28,359 nt of DNA, from positions 1 through 28,359 of the forward strand of contig JAFAIY010000523.1 of assembly GCA_019236485.1 (NCBI GenBank). Direction: 5' to 3'. The notes beneath the pieces were generated by a model, which saw nothing but the letters and a program-made list of their open reading frames with translations, did no database searches and had not been told where the DNA came from. This DNA is from Comamonas sp. (GTDB taxonomy: Bacteria > Pseudomonadota > Gammaproteobacteria > Burkholderiales > Burkholderiaceae_C). Below, piece after piece: positions 1-7,889 of the stretch (the stretch's first letter is position 1; every line of letters begins with the position of its first letter). Position numbers and translations under genes: made by a program.

Positions 1-1047
1 CGGAAAAGCTGCGCCGCCGCGCCCGCGCAGGCCCGAATCCAGCACCTGCTGCACCACGGCCTCGGGCGCCATCGCGGCCGCATTCTTCAGGCCCTGCCAG
101 CCGCCCTGGGCTGCATAGTCGGCCAGGCTCAACGGGTCGGCAAGGCCCACGCGAGCAAAGGTCAGGCGCTCCTGGCGCGCCAGATAGGGCATGGCTTCGG
201 TCAGGCCATGGCATAGCGCATGGGGCCGGCCCTGGAGCAGGCCAGCGTCGAGCAGGCTGGGCACATCTGCCACCCCGACCGGGCCATAGGCCACACGGCC
301 CTCGGGCGTCTCGACCTCGACCAGGGTCTCCAGCCACAGCAGGCCACGCGAGCCGTTGCGCACGATCTGCACGGCCATGCCGCGTGCCGCACATTCGCGC
401 TGCAAGGCCTCGGCCACCGCATCGGCGCCCACCGCCAGCGCTGCGGCATCGCGCGGCACATAGAGGCGCACCGCTTCCGCTTTGATAGCTTCCAGCGCTT
501 GTCCTTCCTGGTTTGGAGCGGCTTCCGGCTCGAAATCCGGCTCCAGCCATTGCCGTGTCAACTGCTCCAGACGCTCGGGCGTGACCTGGGCATGAGGCTC
601 GCACTCATCGACCATCAGGGCCGGCGACTGGGCGCACAGGCCCAGGCAGTACACGGGCTCCAGCGTGACCGCGCCATCGCTGCGCGTGCCGTGCGCCGCA
701 CAGCCCAGCAGCTGTTCGGCCTGGCGCATCAGGCCAGCGGCACCGCGCGACTGGCAGGACTCGGCGCTGCAGATCTGGATCAGCCTGCGGCCCGTGGGCT
801 GGCTGCGCAAATGCGGGTAATAGGAGATCACGCCATACACCTCGGCGCGCGAGAGATTGAGCGCATCGGCGATGCGCGGCACGGCGGCTTCGGGAATATG
901 GCCTAGCGCATGCTGCACCGCGTGCAGCAACTCTATCAGCGCGCCGGGGCGCAGCGCATGCTGCGCGATGCAGCGCTCGAGTAGCGAAACCTGCTCCGGC
1001 GGCAGGGCTGGGGACGACGCTGGGGTCGCTGGCGTCAATGCGGGCAT
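1..1047 (-). CDS. NAD-dependent formate dehydrogenase, fused gamma-beta subunit (FdsG-FdsB), 3' end outside window
   Basis: The minus frame from ATG at 1047 stays open to the window edge (349 codons seen). Residues about 15-165 form a NuoE/FdsG-type thioredoxin-like [2Fe-2S] domain with ligands C93, C98, C134 and C138 (CSAESC and CLGLC). Residues from about 195 match the start of FdsB, a NuoF-like subunit, and the visible part ends in GLRGRGGAAFP, the beginning of the FMN/NADH-binding motif. In the soluble molybdenum formate dehydrogenases, FdsG and FdsB carry electrons from formate to NAD+ in the cytoplasm. They are usually separate proteins; here they are one chain joined by a linker at about 168-195. 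HoxF of NAD-reducing hydrogenase also fuses these folds, but the FdsB-like segment PRDAAALAVGAD favours formate dehydrogenase. The catalytic alpha subunit should lie beyond base 1. A LysR gene lies 141 bp upstream on the same strand. Confidence 0.88.
   Translation of the reverse strand, partial: MPALTPATPASSPALPPEQVSLLERCIAQHALRPGALIELLHAVQHALGHIPEAAVPRIADALNLSRAEVYGVISYYPHLRSQPTGRRLIQICSAESCQSRGAAGLMRQAEQLLGCAAHGTRSDGAVTLEPVYCLGLCAQSPALMVDECEPHAQVTPERLEQLTRQWLEPDFEPEAAPNQEGQALEAIKAEAVRLYVPRDAAALAVGADAVAEALQRECAARGMAVQIVRNGSRGLLWLETLVEVETPEGRVAYGPVGVADVPSLLDAGLLQGRPHALCHGLTEAMPYLARQERLTFARVGLADPLSLADYAAQGGWQGLKNAAAMAPEAVVQQVLDSGLRGRGGAAFP
481..517. repeat. Short interspersed GATAGC/AGCGCTTG repeat inside the fdsGB linker
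   Basis: The segment contains GATAGC followed by CCAGCGCTTGTCCTTCC. It resembles segments at 5531-5575 and 16231-16287 and, from memory, a short dispersed repeat common in Comamonadaceae intergenic regions. Here it is in frame and codes for the low-complexity linker NQEGQALEAIKA between the two domains of the fusion protein. The family assignment rests on eye alignment only. Confidence 0.4.
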
Positions 1048-1110
1048 GGCGGGGTGAATTGTTCGTGGTTCTGCCGGCCTTGGCATTGCGCCATGGCCTG
1101 TCTCGCGGGC

Positions 1111-1139
1111 ATTTCACCCGCGCGCGCGCAGCACGTCAA
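1111..1139 (-). promoter_or_regulatory. Candidate sigma70-type promoter for the fds operon
   Basis: Read on the minus strand there is TTGACG, a 17-nt spacer and TGAAAT, about 65 bp upstream of the fdsGB ATG. The -35 box matches consensus at 5 of 6 positions and the -10 box at 4 of 6. The spacer is an alternating CG run. A LysR binding site may be nearby, but I could not identify one. Confidence 0.4.
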
Positions 1140-1188
1140 ATTCATTCACCCAATGGCGGCATTTCTTTTGCGAATCAAGCAGACCGCT

Positions 1189-2148
1189 CTAGCCCTGATT
1201 CAGCTGCCCCGCAAAGCGCTGGCATTGCGCCTGCCATTGCGGGCTTTGCAGCAGCTCGGTCGCGGCCTGCAGGGCACGCGTGGCGCTGTCGGCTGGCTGG
1301 GCGAGAAAGGCGATGGCCGTCTGCAGCTGCGGCCGCACCAGCGGATGGATGGCCAGCCCCTGGCTCTGCGCCAGGGTCGCCACCAGGGCGCCGGGCAGCA
1401 CGCTGCTCATGCCGCATTCGGCCACGGCCATGGTCAGCGTCAGCACCGAGTTGGTCTCCATCGCGGCCTCGACCTTGCAGCCCGCGGCCCTGAAGCCCTC
1501 GTCGACGATCAGACGGTTGTGCATATCGGGCGTGAGCAGGCATAGCGGCGACTGCGCAGCCTGCGCCCAGGACATGGGCTTGCCCATGCCCGCACGCTTG
1601 CCGGGCCGCAGCAGATAGTAGTGCTCCAGATACTGGGGCCAGACCTGCAGGCGCGCCTTCTGCGCGCGCGCGCCGCGCCGGCCGTCACCTTCGGGCATGC
1701 GCTCGCTATAGCCTAGCGCCAGATCCAGGGACAGGTCCTCCAGCCCGCCCTCCAGCTCCAGCGAACTCATGGACAGCACCACGGGCGTGATGCCCGGATG
1801 CTGCTCGCGCAGCAGCGCCGCAAAGCGCGTGAGCATGGGCATGGCCGTGGGCACGGCCGCCATGCGCAGCTGCCCCTTGAGCCGGCCCGCGCCCAGGCTC
1901 AGATCCTGGCGCAGCGCCTCTTCGGACTTGAGCATGGACAGCGCCGTGGCCAGCACCTGCTGGCCCTCGGGCGTCAGCCCCGCGAACACCCGGCCGCGGC
2001 GCACGATGACGATGCCGAACTCTTCCTCCAGCGCGCGCAGCGCGTTCGACAGCGCGGGCTGCGTGATATGACAGGCCAGCGCCGCACGGCCGAAATGGCG
2101 ATGCTCGTTGAGCGCCACCAGATAGCGCATCGAGGTCAGAAGGTTCAT
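1189..2148 (-). CDS. LysR-family transcriptional regulator, probable regulator of formate dehydrogenase
   Basis: This 319-residue protein has the usual LysR length. Residues 1-60 form the winged helix-turn-helix (RHFGRAALACHITQPALSNAL), and residues about 90-300 form the type 2 periplasmic-binding-like effector domain. It binds DNA as a multimer and responds to a small ligand that cannot be read from sequence. It lies directly upstream of fdsGB in the same direction, so control of the fds genes, as by FdsR in other betaproteobacteria, is a reasonable inference. The start at 2148 places the HTH at the N terminus as expected; its ribosome site is weak. The 141-bp gap to fdsGB holds a promoter-like sequence, so fdsGB may not depend on read-through. 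Confidence 0.85.
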   Translation of the reverse strand: MNLLTSMRYLVALNEHRHFGRAALACHITQPALSNALRALEEEFGIVIVRRGRVFAGLTPEGQQVLATALSMLKSEEALRQDLSLGAGRLKGQLRMAAVPTAMPMLTRFAALLREQHPGITPVVLSMSSLELEGGLEDLSLDLALGYSERMPEGDGRRGARAQKARLQVWPQYLEHYYLLRPGKRAGMGKPMSWAQAAQSPLCLLTPDMHNRLIVDEGFRAAGCKVEAAMETNSVLTLTMAVAECGMSSVLPGALVATLAQSQGLAIHPLVRPQLQTAIAFLAQPADSATRALQAATELLQSPQWQAQCQRFAGQLNQG

Positions 2149-2227
2149 GGAGATTCAAGCCCTCAGCGACAAACCGTTAACAAGCCCCTGCCTCCCGAGC
2201 CATCACAGCGCAGCAAACGGACGCCGG

Positions 2228-2350
2228 GCAAGAGCCTGAGCCGGCCGCGCCGCCTCGCAGCGGGAGCGCCCAGCTGAGGGTGTCGTCCCCCTCCCGCGAA
2301 GCGAGAGAGGGGGAAGCCGCGGTGCCACCTAGGCGGGGCCGCTCAGGGGG
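2228..2350 (-). repeat. Dispersed stop-codon-proximal GC-rich element, copy A (after mrp)
   Basis: Read on the minus strand it starts a few bases after the mrp stop with CCCCCTGAGCGGC. It continues to a hairpin CTTCCCCCTC...GAGGGGGACGAC, the block ACACCCTC, and a GC-rich tail GCGAGGCGGCGCGGCCGGC ending near CTCTTGCC. The same order of blocks occurs at 7890-7976, 10257-10361 and 17893-17980. Each copy is just downstream of a stop codon and in the gene's own orientation. Confidence 0.75.
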
Positions 2351-2352
2351 TG

Positions 2353-2373
2353 TTTCTCAGGTCCCCTGAGAAA
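2353..2373 (-). other. Perfect 9-bp hairpin overlapping the mrp stop codon
   Basis: TTTCTCAGG (2353-2361) and CCTGAGAAA (2365-2373) are exact inverse complements around a 3-nt loop, and the TGA stop of mrp (2359-2357) lies within the structure. No U tract follows on the minus strand, so it is not a standard intrinsic terminator. It may act on the mRNA 3' end together with the repeat that follows. Confidence 0.5.
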
Positions 2374-3448
2374 CCGTGATCGTCGGGAACTTGCTCGAGA
2401 AGTCCTTGGCCTTCAAAGCCACCTTCACGGCCAGGTCGCGCGCCACCTTTTTGTAGACCTGGGCGGCCTCGCTCTCGGGCTCGGCCACCACCGTGGGCCT
2501 GCCGCTGTCGGCCTGCAGGCGGATCTGCAGCGACAGGGGCAGAGCGCCCAGATAGTCGATGTTCTGCTCGGCCGCCATCTTCTTGCCGCCGTCGGCGCCG
2601 AAGATATGCTCCACATGGCCGCAGTTGGTGCAGACATGGACCGCCATGTTCTCGACCAGACCCAGAATCGGCACACCGACCTTCTCGAACATCTGCACGC
2701 CCTTCTTGGCGTCGATCAGCGCGATGTCCTGGGGCGTGGTCACGACCACGGCACCCGTCATAGGCACGCGCTGGGCCAGGGTCAGCTGGATGTCGCCGGT
2801 GCCCGGAGGCATGTCGACCAGCAGATAGTCGAGGTCCTTCCAGTTGGTCTGACGCAGCATCTGCTCCAGCGCCTGGGTGGCCATGGGGCCGCGCCAGATC
2901 ATGGCCTGGTCGTTGCTGACCAGCAGGCCTATGGACATCACCTGCACGCCGTAGTTCTCCAGCGGCTCCATGGTCTTGCCGTCATGGCTTTCGGGCTTGC
3001 CCGAGACGCCCATCATCATGGGCTGGCTGGGGCCGTAGATATCGGCATCCAGAATGCCCACGCGCGCGCCTTCGGCGGCCAGCGCCAGCGCCAGGTTGGC
3101 CGTGGTCGTGCTCTTGCCCACGCCGCCCTTGCCCGAGGAGATGGCGATGATGTTCTTCACGCCAGGCAGCAGCTGCACGCCGCGCTGCACCGCATGGGCC
3201 GCGACCTTGGTGGTGATGTTGACGGAGACATTGCCCACGCCGGCCACGGACCTGGCCGCGGCGATGAACTGGCTGCGCAGCGCGGGCAGCAGGCTTTGGG
3301 CCGGATAGCCCATTTCCACGTCAAAGGCCACGTCATCGCCCGCAATCTGCAGATTGCGCAGGGCGCGCGTGCTTACAAAGTCCTTGCCCGTGTGCGGATC
3401 GAGCACTGCGGCGAGCGCCGTCAGTAGCGCTTGTTCTGTTACAGCCAT
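2357..3448 (-). CDS. apbC: Iron-sulfur cluster carrier protein Mrp/ApbC (P-loop ATPase)
   Basis: This 363-residue cytoplasmic protein is of the Mrp/NBP35 family, which binds and transfers [4Fe-4S] clusters to apoproteins. Residues about 5-80 form the MIP18-like (DUF59) domain. The deviant Walker A motif GKGGVGKST is at 106-114, DADIYGPSQPMMMG follows, and DMPPGTGD is the Walker B/switch region. CTNC near residue 275 holds the paired cysteines that bridge a cluster between subunits. The ATG at 3448 was chosen because conserved sequence begins there (MAVTEQALLTAL); the frame is open further upstream but shows no family similarity. It is transcribed away from the Mrr-like gene. A 9-bp hairpin overlaps the stop codon and a dispersed GC-rich element follows at once. 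Nothing looks truncated or foreign. Confidence 0.95.
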   Translation of the reverse strand: MAVTEQALLTALAAVLDPHTGKDFVSTRALRNLQIAGDDVAFDVEMGYPAQSLLPALRSQFIAAARSVAGVGNVSVNITTKVAAHAVQRGVQLLPGVKNIIAISSGKGGVGKSTTTANLALALAAEGARVGILDADIYGPSQPMMMGVSGKPESHDGKTMEPLENYGVQVMSIGLLVSNDQAMIWRGPMATQALEQMLRQTNWKDLDYLLVDMPPGTGDIQLTLAQRVPMTGAVVVTTPQDIALIDAKKGVQMFEKVGVPILGLVENMAVHVCTNCGHVEHIFGADGGKKMAAEQNIDYLGALPLSLQIRLQADSGRPTVVAEPESEAAQVYKKVARDLAVKVALKAKDFSSKFPTITVSQGT

Positions 3449-3534
3449 TGGATAAAGTTTTCCAGAGGTTTCTTCGATGAGGGATAGTCTAGCGAAGGCG
3501 GCCAACCCCAGAGCAGGAGAGACAATGTAGCTTT

Positions 3535-3558
3535 GCCCGAAGCCCCCTGGCCTCGGGC
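3535..3558. other. Possible 5' UTR hairpin upstream of the Mrr-like gene
   Basis: GCCCGA and TCGGGC pair across an inner GCC/GGC stem with a 4-nt loop, separated by one mismatch. It lies in the 145-bp divergent region between mrp and the Mrr-like gene. There is no T run, and the role is unknown. I saw no convincing promoter pair in this intergenic region. Confidence 0.3.
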
Positions 3559-3593
3559 TCCGCCCAAGACAGATACCGATAGAGAGACTCCCC

Positions 3594-4175
3594 GTGAAAC
3601 TGAAGATGGCCGAAAACTCCTTGTTCGCAGTCCTGATGCGCTCGCGCTGGTGGATCAGCTTTGCGATCTGCGCCGCCGTGGTACTGATCTCCCTGGCCGT
3701 CTTCCCCAAGGACATCTCGCCGTTCGCGGCCCTGGGCGCATTCCCGTTCTTCATCGTGGGCTGCATGGCTTTCTACAAGCAGTGGCGCGCGCCCAGCCCC
3801 GCGCGGCTGGAGCAGATCCGGCAGGTCCTGGCCGAGCAGTCCTGGGCCGACTTCAGCGCCCAGCTGCAGGCCGCCTGGCAGGCCGAGGGCTATGAGGTGC
3901 AGCGCCTGAACCAGCCCGGTGCGGATCTGCTGCTGACGCGCAACGGCCAGACCAGCGTGGTCGGCGCGCGCCGCTGGAAGGCCGCCGTCCATGGGGTGGA
4001 GCCGCTGCGCGAGCTGCTGGCCGCGCGCGCCAAGCAGCAGGCCGACCAGGCCGTGTATGTGGCCCTGCAGCCGCTGGGCGAGAACGCGGCCGGCTGGGCC
4101 GCGCAGAACCAGATCCTGCTGCTGGACGCCACCGCCATCGCCACGCTGATCGCCAAGGGGCGCCCCAACCGCTGA
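3594..4175 (+). CDS. Membrane-anchored Mrr-like (restriction endonuclease fold) protein, active site apparently degenerate
   Basis: This 193-residue protein has two hydrophobic segments (about residues 19-38 and 44-61) followed by a cytoplasmic domain at about 80-190 resembling the Mrr catalytic fold: SWADFSAQLQAAWQAEGYEVQRL, then GADLLLTRNGQTSVVGARRWKAA and GVEPLRELL. In active Mrr-type nucleases the acidic residue is followed by a Q/E-x-K motif, typically QCKRWK. Here the matching stretch is GARRWK, so both the Q/E and the metal-binding lysine appear to be replaced, while the preceding Asp remains. The protein may bind DNA or have another role without cutting. The GTG at 3594 is preferred because AGAGAG lies at suitable distance; ATG at 3606 is the alternative. 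It starts divergently from mrp and 60 bp precede the next gene. Confidence 0.75.
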   Translation: MKLKMAENSLFAVLMRSRWWISFAICAAVVLISLAVFPKDISPFAALGAFPFFIVGCMAFYKQWRAPSPARLEQIRQVLAEQSWADFSAQLQAAWQAEGYEVQRLNQPGADLLLTRNGQTSVVGARRWKAAVHGVEPLRELLAARAKQQADQAVYVALQPLGENAAGWAAQNQILLLDATAIATLIAKGRPNR

Positions 4176-4235
4176 GGGCCGGGCGCTGCGCCCAGAGGTC
4201 TGGCCGCGCAGTCGCAATCCGGGCACACTGCGGCC

Positions 4236-5525
4236 ATGGCCGCAGAGCAGTTCTCACCCACCCTCCCCCCGAGCCTGGCGGCTGCGGCCCGGCGCGACGC
4301 CGCAGGCCCGGCCTCCAGCGTGGGCCCGGCCGGCCTGCTGCTCAGCGGCGGCGGTGCACGCGCGGCTTACCAGGTAGGCGTGCTCGAGGCCGTTGCCGAG
4401 ATACGCCGCGACCACGGCCTGAGAAACGGGCCCAATCCCTTTCCCGTACTCACGGGCACTTCGGCGGGCGCCATCAATGCCGCGGCCCTGGCCTGCCATA
4501 GCGACAACTTCGACTACGCGGTGCGGCAGATGGTCCAGGTCTGGCGCAATATGCATACCGAGCAGATCTACCGGGCCGACTCGCTGAGCGTGCTACGCAG
4601 CGGCGCACACTGGCTCACGCTGCTGTCCCTGGGCTGGGCCGTGGCCCGCTGGAGCCGGCTGCGCCCCCGCTCCCTGCTGGACAACAGGCCTCTGAAGGCC
4701 TTGCTGCACAGCGAGCTCATACCGCTGGAAAGACTGCCCGCGCTGATCGACGGCGGCCATCTGCACGCGCTGGCCGTCACCGCCTCGAGCTACAGCAGCA
4801 GCCAGCACATCACTTTCTTCCAGACCCTCGAATGCCTGAGCCCCTGGGTGCGCGACCAGCGCAAGGCCTTGCAGACCACGCTCACGCCCAGGCATCTGCT
4901 GGCCTCCTCGGCCCTGCCCTTCATCTTTCCCGCCATGGCCCTGCCCATGGACGGGCATATCGAATATTTCGGCGACGGCTCCATGCGCCAGACCGCGCCC
5001 CTGGCCCCGCCCATACATCTAGGCGCACGCAAGCTGCTGGTCGTGGGCGCGGGCCGCCGCTACGAGGCACCCGAGCCCTGGCCGCGGCCCAGCGCCAGCT
5101 ACCCCACGCTGTCCCAGGTCGCGGGCCATGCTCTGTCCAGCATCTTTCTGGACACCCTGGCCGTGGACATAGAGCGTGCCGAGCGCATCAACCACACGCT
5201 GTCGCTGATCTCGCCGGCCGAGCGCATCCGCAGCCATCTGCGCCCCATAGAGCTGCTGGCCATCACCCCGTCCGAGCCCATAGACCAGATCGCCGCACGC
5301 CATATAGACCGGCTGCCGCTACCTATACGCACGCTGCTGAGCACGCTGGGCGTGCGCAGCGGCACGGGCGACGGCGCCCTGGCCAGCTATCTGCTGTTCG
5401 AGAAAAGCTATACGCGGGAGCTGATGGCCCTGGGCCGGCGCGACGCTCTGGGCCGCGGCGAGGAAATCGCCCAGTTCTTCGGCTGGAGCAAACCGCCGGC
5501 CGCGGCGCCCGCAGCCGACGCCTGA
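4236..5525 (+). CDS. Patatin-like phospholipase family protein
   Basis: The protein has 429 residues. The oxyanion-hole glycine loop SGGGAR is at 37-42, the nucleophile elbow GTSAG at 74-78 (Ser76), and the catalytic Asp is in FGDGS (Asp247), giving the Ser-Asp dyad of patatins. Such enzymes hydrolyse acyl esters of phospholipids or neutral lipids. No signal peptide is visible, so a cytoplasmic or membrane-surface location is likely. Residues about 250-420 form a C-terminal extension of unknown role. The ATG at 4236 leaves a polar, alanine-rich N-terminal stretch before the domain and has no strong ribosome site, so the exact start is uncertain. It lies between the Mrr-like gene and metG, and no functional link is obvious. 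Confidence 0.88.
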   Translation: MAAEQFSPTLPPSLAAAARRDAAGPASSVGPAGLLLSGGGARAAYQVGVLEAVAEIRRDHGLRNGPNPFPVLTGTSAGAINAAALACHSDNFDYAVRQMVQVWRNMHTEQIYRADSLSVLRSGAHWLTLLSLGWAVARWSRLRPRSLLDNRPLKALLHSELIPLERLPALIDGGHLHALAVTASSYSSSQHITFFQTLECLSPWVRDQRKALQTTLTPRHLLASSALPFIFPAMALPMDGHIEYFGDGSMRQTAPLAPPIHLGARKLLVVGAGRRYEAPEPWPRPSASYPTLSQVAGHALSSIFLDTLAVDIERAERINHTLSLISPAERIRSHLRPIELLAITPSEPIDQIAARHIDRLPLPIRTLLSTLGVRSGTGDGALASYLLFEKSYTRELMALGRRDALGRGEEIAQFFGWSKPPAAAPAADA

Positions 5526-5530
5526 GCTCT

Positions 5531-5575
5531 GCTATCAATGGCAAAGCGGCCAGCGCCTGCCATCCCTTGAGTTCA
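5531..5575. repeat. Degenerate GATAGC/AGCGCTTG-type interspersed repeat
   Basis: GCTATCAA followed by GGCCAGCGCCTGCCATCC lies directly after the patatin stop codon. It matches 481-517 in block order with several substitutions. The rest of 5576-5700 shows no recognisable feature. Confidence 0.35.
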
Positions 5576-5705
5576 GTCTGAATATTCATTGAGTTTCATA
5601 AACTACATGCGCCAGCAGCTTTGTTTTCAGGAGCATTGGCGGCCCAAGCGCCTATGCGCCCAGGCCGACAAGACCCGGTAATCGGCAGCCTGCGGCGGGC
5701 GCTCC

Positions 5706-5711
5706 TAAAAT
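5706..5711 (+). promoter_or_regulatory. Candidate -10 box for metG
   Basis: TAAAAT lies 31 bp before the ATG at 5742. The distance is close to that between the TAAAAT at 15984 and the DUF3460 ATG. No good -35 box is seen at 16-18 bp. If this box is used, transcription starts near 5717, too late for the AGGG that would serve the upstream GTG at 5724. This favours the ATG at 5742. Confidence 0.4.
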
Positions 5712-5741
5712 GCAGGGTTCACCGTGAAAGCTGTTTTTCTC

Positions 5742-7889
5742 ATGACCGCACGCAAAATCTTCGCTACCACCGCCCTGCCGTATGCCAACGGCAACTTCCA
5801 CATCGGCCACATCATGGAATACATCCAGGCCGACACCTGGGTGCGGGCGCAGCGAATGCAGGGCAATGCGGTCAACTTCGTGGGCGCCGACGACGCCCAC
5901 GGCGCGCCCATCATGATCGCGGCCGAAAAGGCCGGCAAGACGCCCCAGCAGTTCGTGGCCGATATCGCCGCGGGCCGCAAGCAGTATCTCGACGGCTTCC
6001 ATATCGCCTTCGACAACTGGAGCAATACCGACAGCCCCGAGAACCACGAGCTGTCCAAGCAGATCTATCTGGACCTGAAGCAGGCCGGCTTCATCGAGAC
6101 CCGCACCATCGAGCAGTTCTTCGACCCCGAGAAGAACATGTTCCTGCCCGACCGCTTCATCAAGGGCGAATGCCCGCGCTGCCACGCCAAGGACCAGTAC
6201 GGCGACAACTGCGAGGTCTGCAGCTCGGTCTATGCGCCCACCGACCTGATCAACCCGTTCTCGGCCCTGTCCGGCGCCACGCCGGTGATGAAGACCTCCG
6301 AGCATTTCTTCTTCAAGCTCTCCGACCCGCGCGCCGTGGAGTTCCTGACCGAGTGGACGCAGAACGGCAAGCATGTGCAGCCCGAAGTCGCGGCCAAGAT
6401 CAAGGAATGGTTCGGCGTGCGCACCAATCCCGACGGCTCGACCAGCGAAGGCCTGGACGACTGGGACATCTCGCGCGACGCGCCCTATTTCGGCATCGAG
6501 ATCCCCGATGCACCCGGCAAGTACTTCTACGTCTGGCTGGACGCCCCGGTCGGCTATCTGGCCTCGCTCAAGAACCTGCTGAACCAGCGCGGCGAGGACT
6601 ATGACGCCTATATGGCCGACCCCGATCTCGAGCAGTACCACTTCATCGGCAAGGACATCATCACCTTCCACACCCTGTTCTGGCCCGCCATGCTCAAGTT
6701 CAGCGGCCGCAAGACGCCGACCAGGATCTGCGTGCACGGCTTCATGACCGTGAACAACGGCGAGAAGATGAGCAAGAGCCGCGGCACGGGCCTGGACCCG
6801 CTCAAGTACCTGAGCCTGGGCATGAACCCCGAGTGGCTGCGCTACTACCTGGGCGCCAAGCTCAACGGCAAGAACGAAGACATAGACTTCAACCCCGAAG
6901 ACTTCATGCTGCGCGTGAACTCCGACCTGATCGGCAAGTACGTGAACATCGCTTCGCGCGCCGCGGGCTTCATCAGCAAGCGCTTTGAAGGCAAGCTGGG
7001 CCAGGTGTCCGAGGACGGCCAGGCCCTGCTGGCCGCACTGCGCGAGCAGAAAGACGCCATCGTCCACGCCTACGAGGCCCGCGACACGGCCCGCGCCGCG
7101 CGCGAGATCATGCTGCTGTGCGACAAGGTCAACAGCTATGTGGACGCCAACAAGCCCTGGGAGCTGGCCAAGAAGGAAGGCATGGAAGCGCGCCTGCACG
7201 ATGTGTGCAGCACCTGCATCGAGGCCTTCCGTATCCTGACCATCTACCTCAAGCCCATTCTGCCGGGCGTGGCCGCCGCGGTGGCCGAGTTCCTGATCGT
7301 GCCGCCCGAGAGTTTCGGCGAGGTGGCCCAGCCCCTGGGCCTGGGTCACCAGATCGGCGAATACAAGCATCTGATGCAGCGCGTCGACCCCAAGCAGCTC
7401 GAAGCCCTGTTCGAAGCTCCCGCCGGCCAGGCCGCCCCCGCGGCCGAGCCCGCCAAGGCCGAGAAAAAAGCTGCCAAGAAGGCCGAACCCGTGATCGACC
7501 CCAACGCGCCCGGCGGCGAACCGCTGGCCGAGACCATTGGCATAGACGACTTCGTCAAGGTCGATCTGCGCATTGCCAAGATCCTCGAATGCAAGAGCGT
7601 CGAAGGCTCGACCAAGCTGCTGCAGCTGACCCTGGATGTGGGCGAAAAGAACGAGGACGGCCAGCCCAGGACGCGCAATGTGTTCAGCGGCATCTCCAGC
7701 ATGTACAGCCCCGAGCAGCTGCAGGGCAAGCTCACGGTGATGGTGGCCAATCTGGCGCCGCGCAAGATGAAGTTCGGCCTGTCCGAAGGCATGGTGCTGG
7801 CCGCCAGCCATGCCGACGAAAAGACCAACCCCGGCATCTATGTGCTCGAGCCCTTCCCGGGTGCTGCGCCCGGCATGAGAATCCACTGA
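5742..7889 (+). CDS. metG: Methionine-tRNA ligase
   Basis: This 715-residue class I aminoacyl-tRNA synthetase charges initiator and elongator tRNA-Met. The HIGH signature is at residues 20-23 and KMSKS begins at residue 342. The zinc-binding knuckle in the connective peptide is visible as CPRC...CEVC at about 145-162. An alanine/lysine-rich linker (about 563-585) leads to a C-terminal tRNA-binding domain similar to EMAP/Arc1p (about 605-715), which also mediates dimerisation. The start at 5742 (MTARKIF) is where conservation begins; an in-frame GTG at 5724 has an AGGG upstream and would add six residues. The stop codon overlaps the ATG of the lipoprotein frame (TGATG), and a dispersed GC-rich element begins immediately after it. 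Confidence 0.97.
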   Translation: MTARKIFATTALPYANGNFHIGHIMEYIQADTWVRAQRMQGNAVNFVGADDAHGAPIMIAAEKAGKTPQQFVADIAAGRKQYLDGFHIAFDNWSNTDSPENHELSKQIYLDLKQAGFIETRTIEQFFDPEKNMFLPDRFIKGECPRCHAKDQYGDNCEVCSSVYAPTDLINPFSALSGATPVMKTSEHFFFKLSDPRAVEFLTEWTQNGKHVQPEVAAKIKEWFGVRTNPDGSTSEGLDDWDISRDAPYFGIEIPDAPGKYFYVWLDAPVGYLASLKNLLNQRGEDYDAYMADPDLEQYHFIGKDIITFHTLFWPAMLKFSGRKTPTRICVHGFMTVNNGEKMSKSRGTGLDPLKYLSLGMNPEWLRYYLGAKLNGKNEDIDFNPEDFMLRVNSDLIGKYVNIASRAAGFISKRFEGKLGQVSEDGQALLAALREQKDAIVHAYEARDTARAAREIMLLCDKVNSYVDANKPWELAKKEGMEARLHDVCSTCIEAFRILTIYLKPILPGVAAAVAEFLIVPPESFGEVAQPLGLGHQIGEYKHLMQRVDPKQLEALFEAPAGQAAPAAEPAKAEKKAAKKAEPVIDPNAPGGEPLAETIGIDDFVKVDLRIAKILECKSVEGSTKLLQLTLDVGEKNEDGQPRTRNVFSGISSMYSPEQLQGKLTVMVANLAPRKMKFGLSEGMVLAASHADEKTNPGIYVLEPFPGAAPGMRIH

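Noticed and set aside
1116..1130. Alternating CG run upstream of fds as a possible Z-DNA or phase-variable tract
   Set aside because: Short and irregular, lies in the promoter spacer, and such runs are expected in DNA of this composition.
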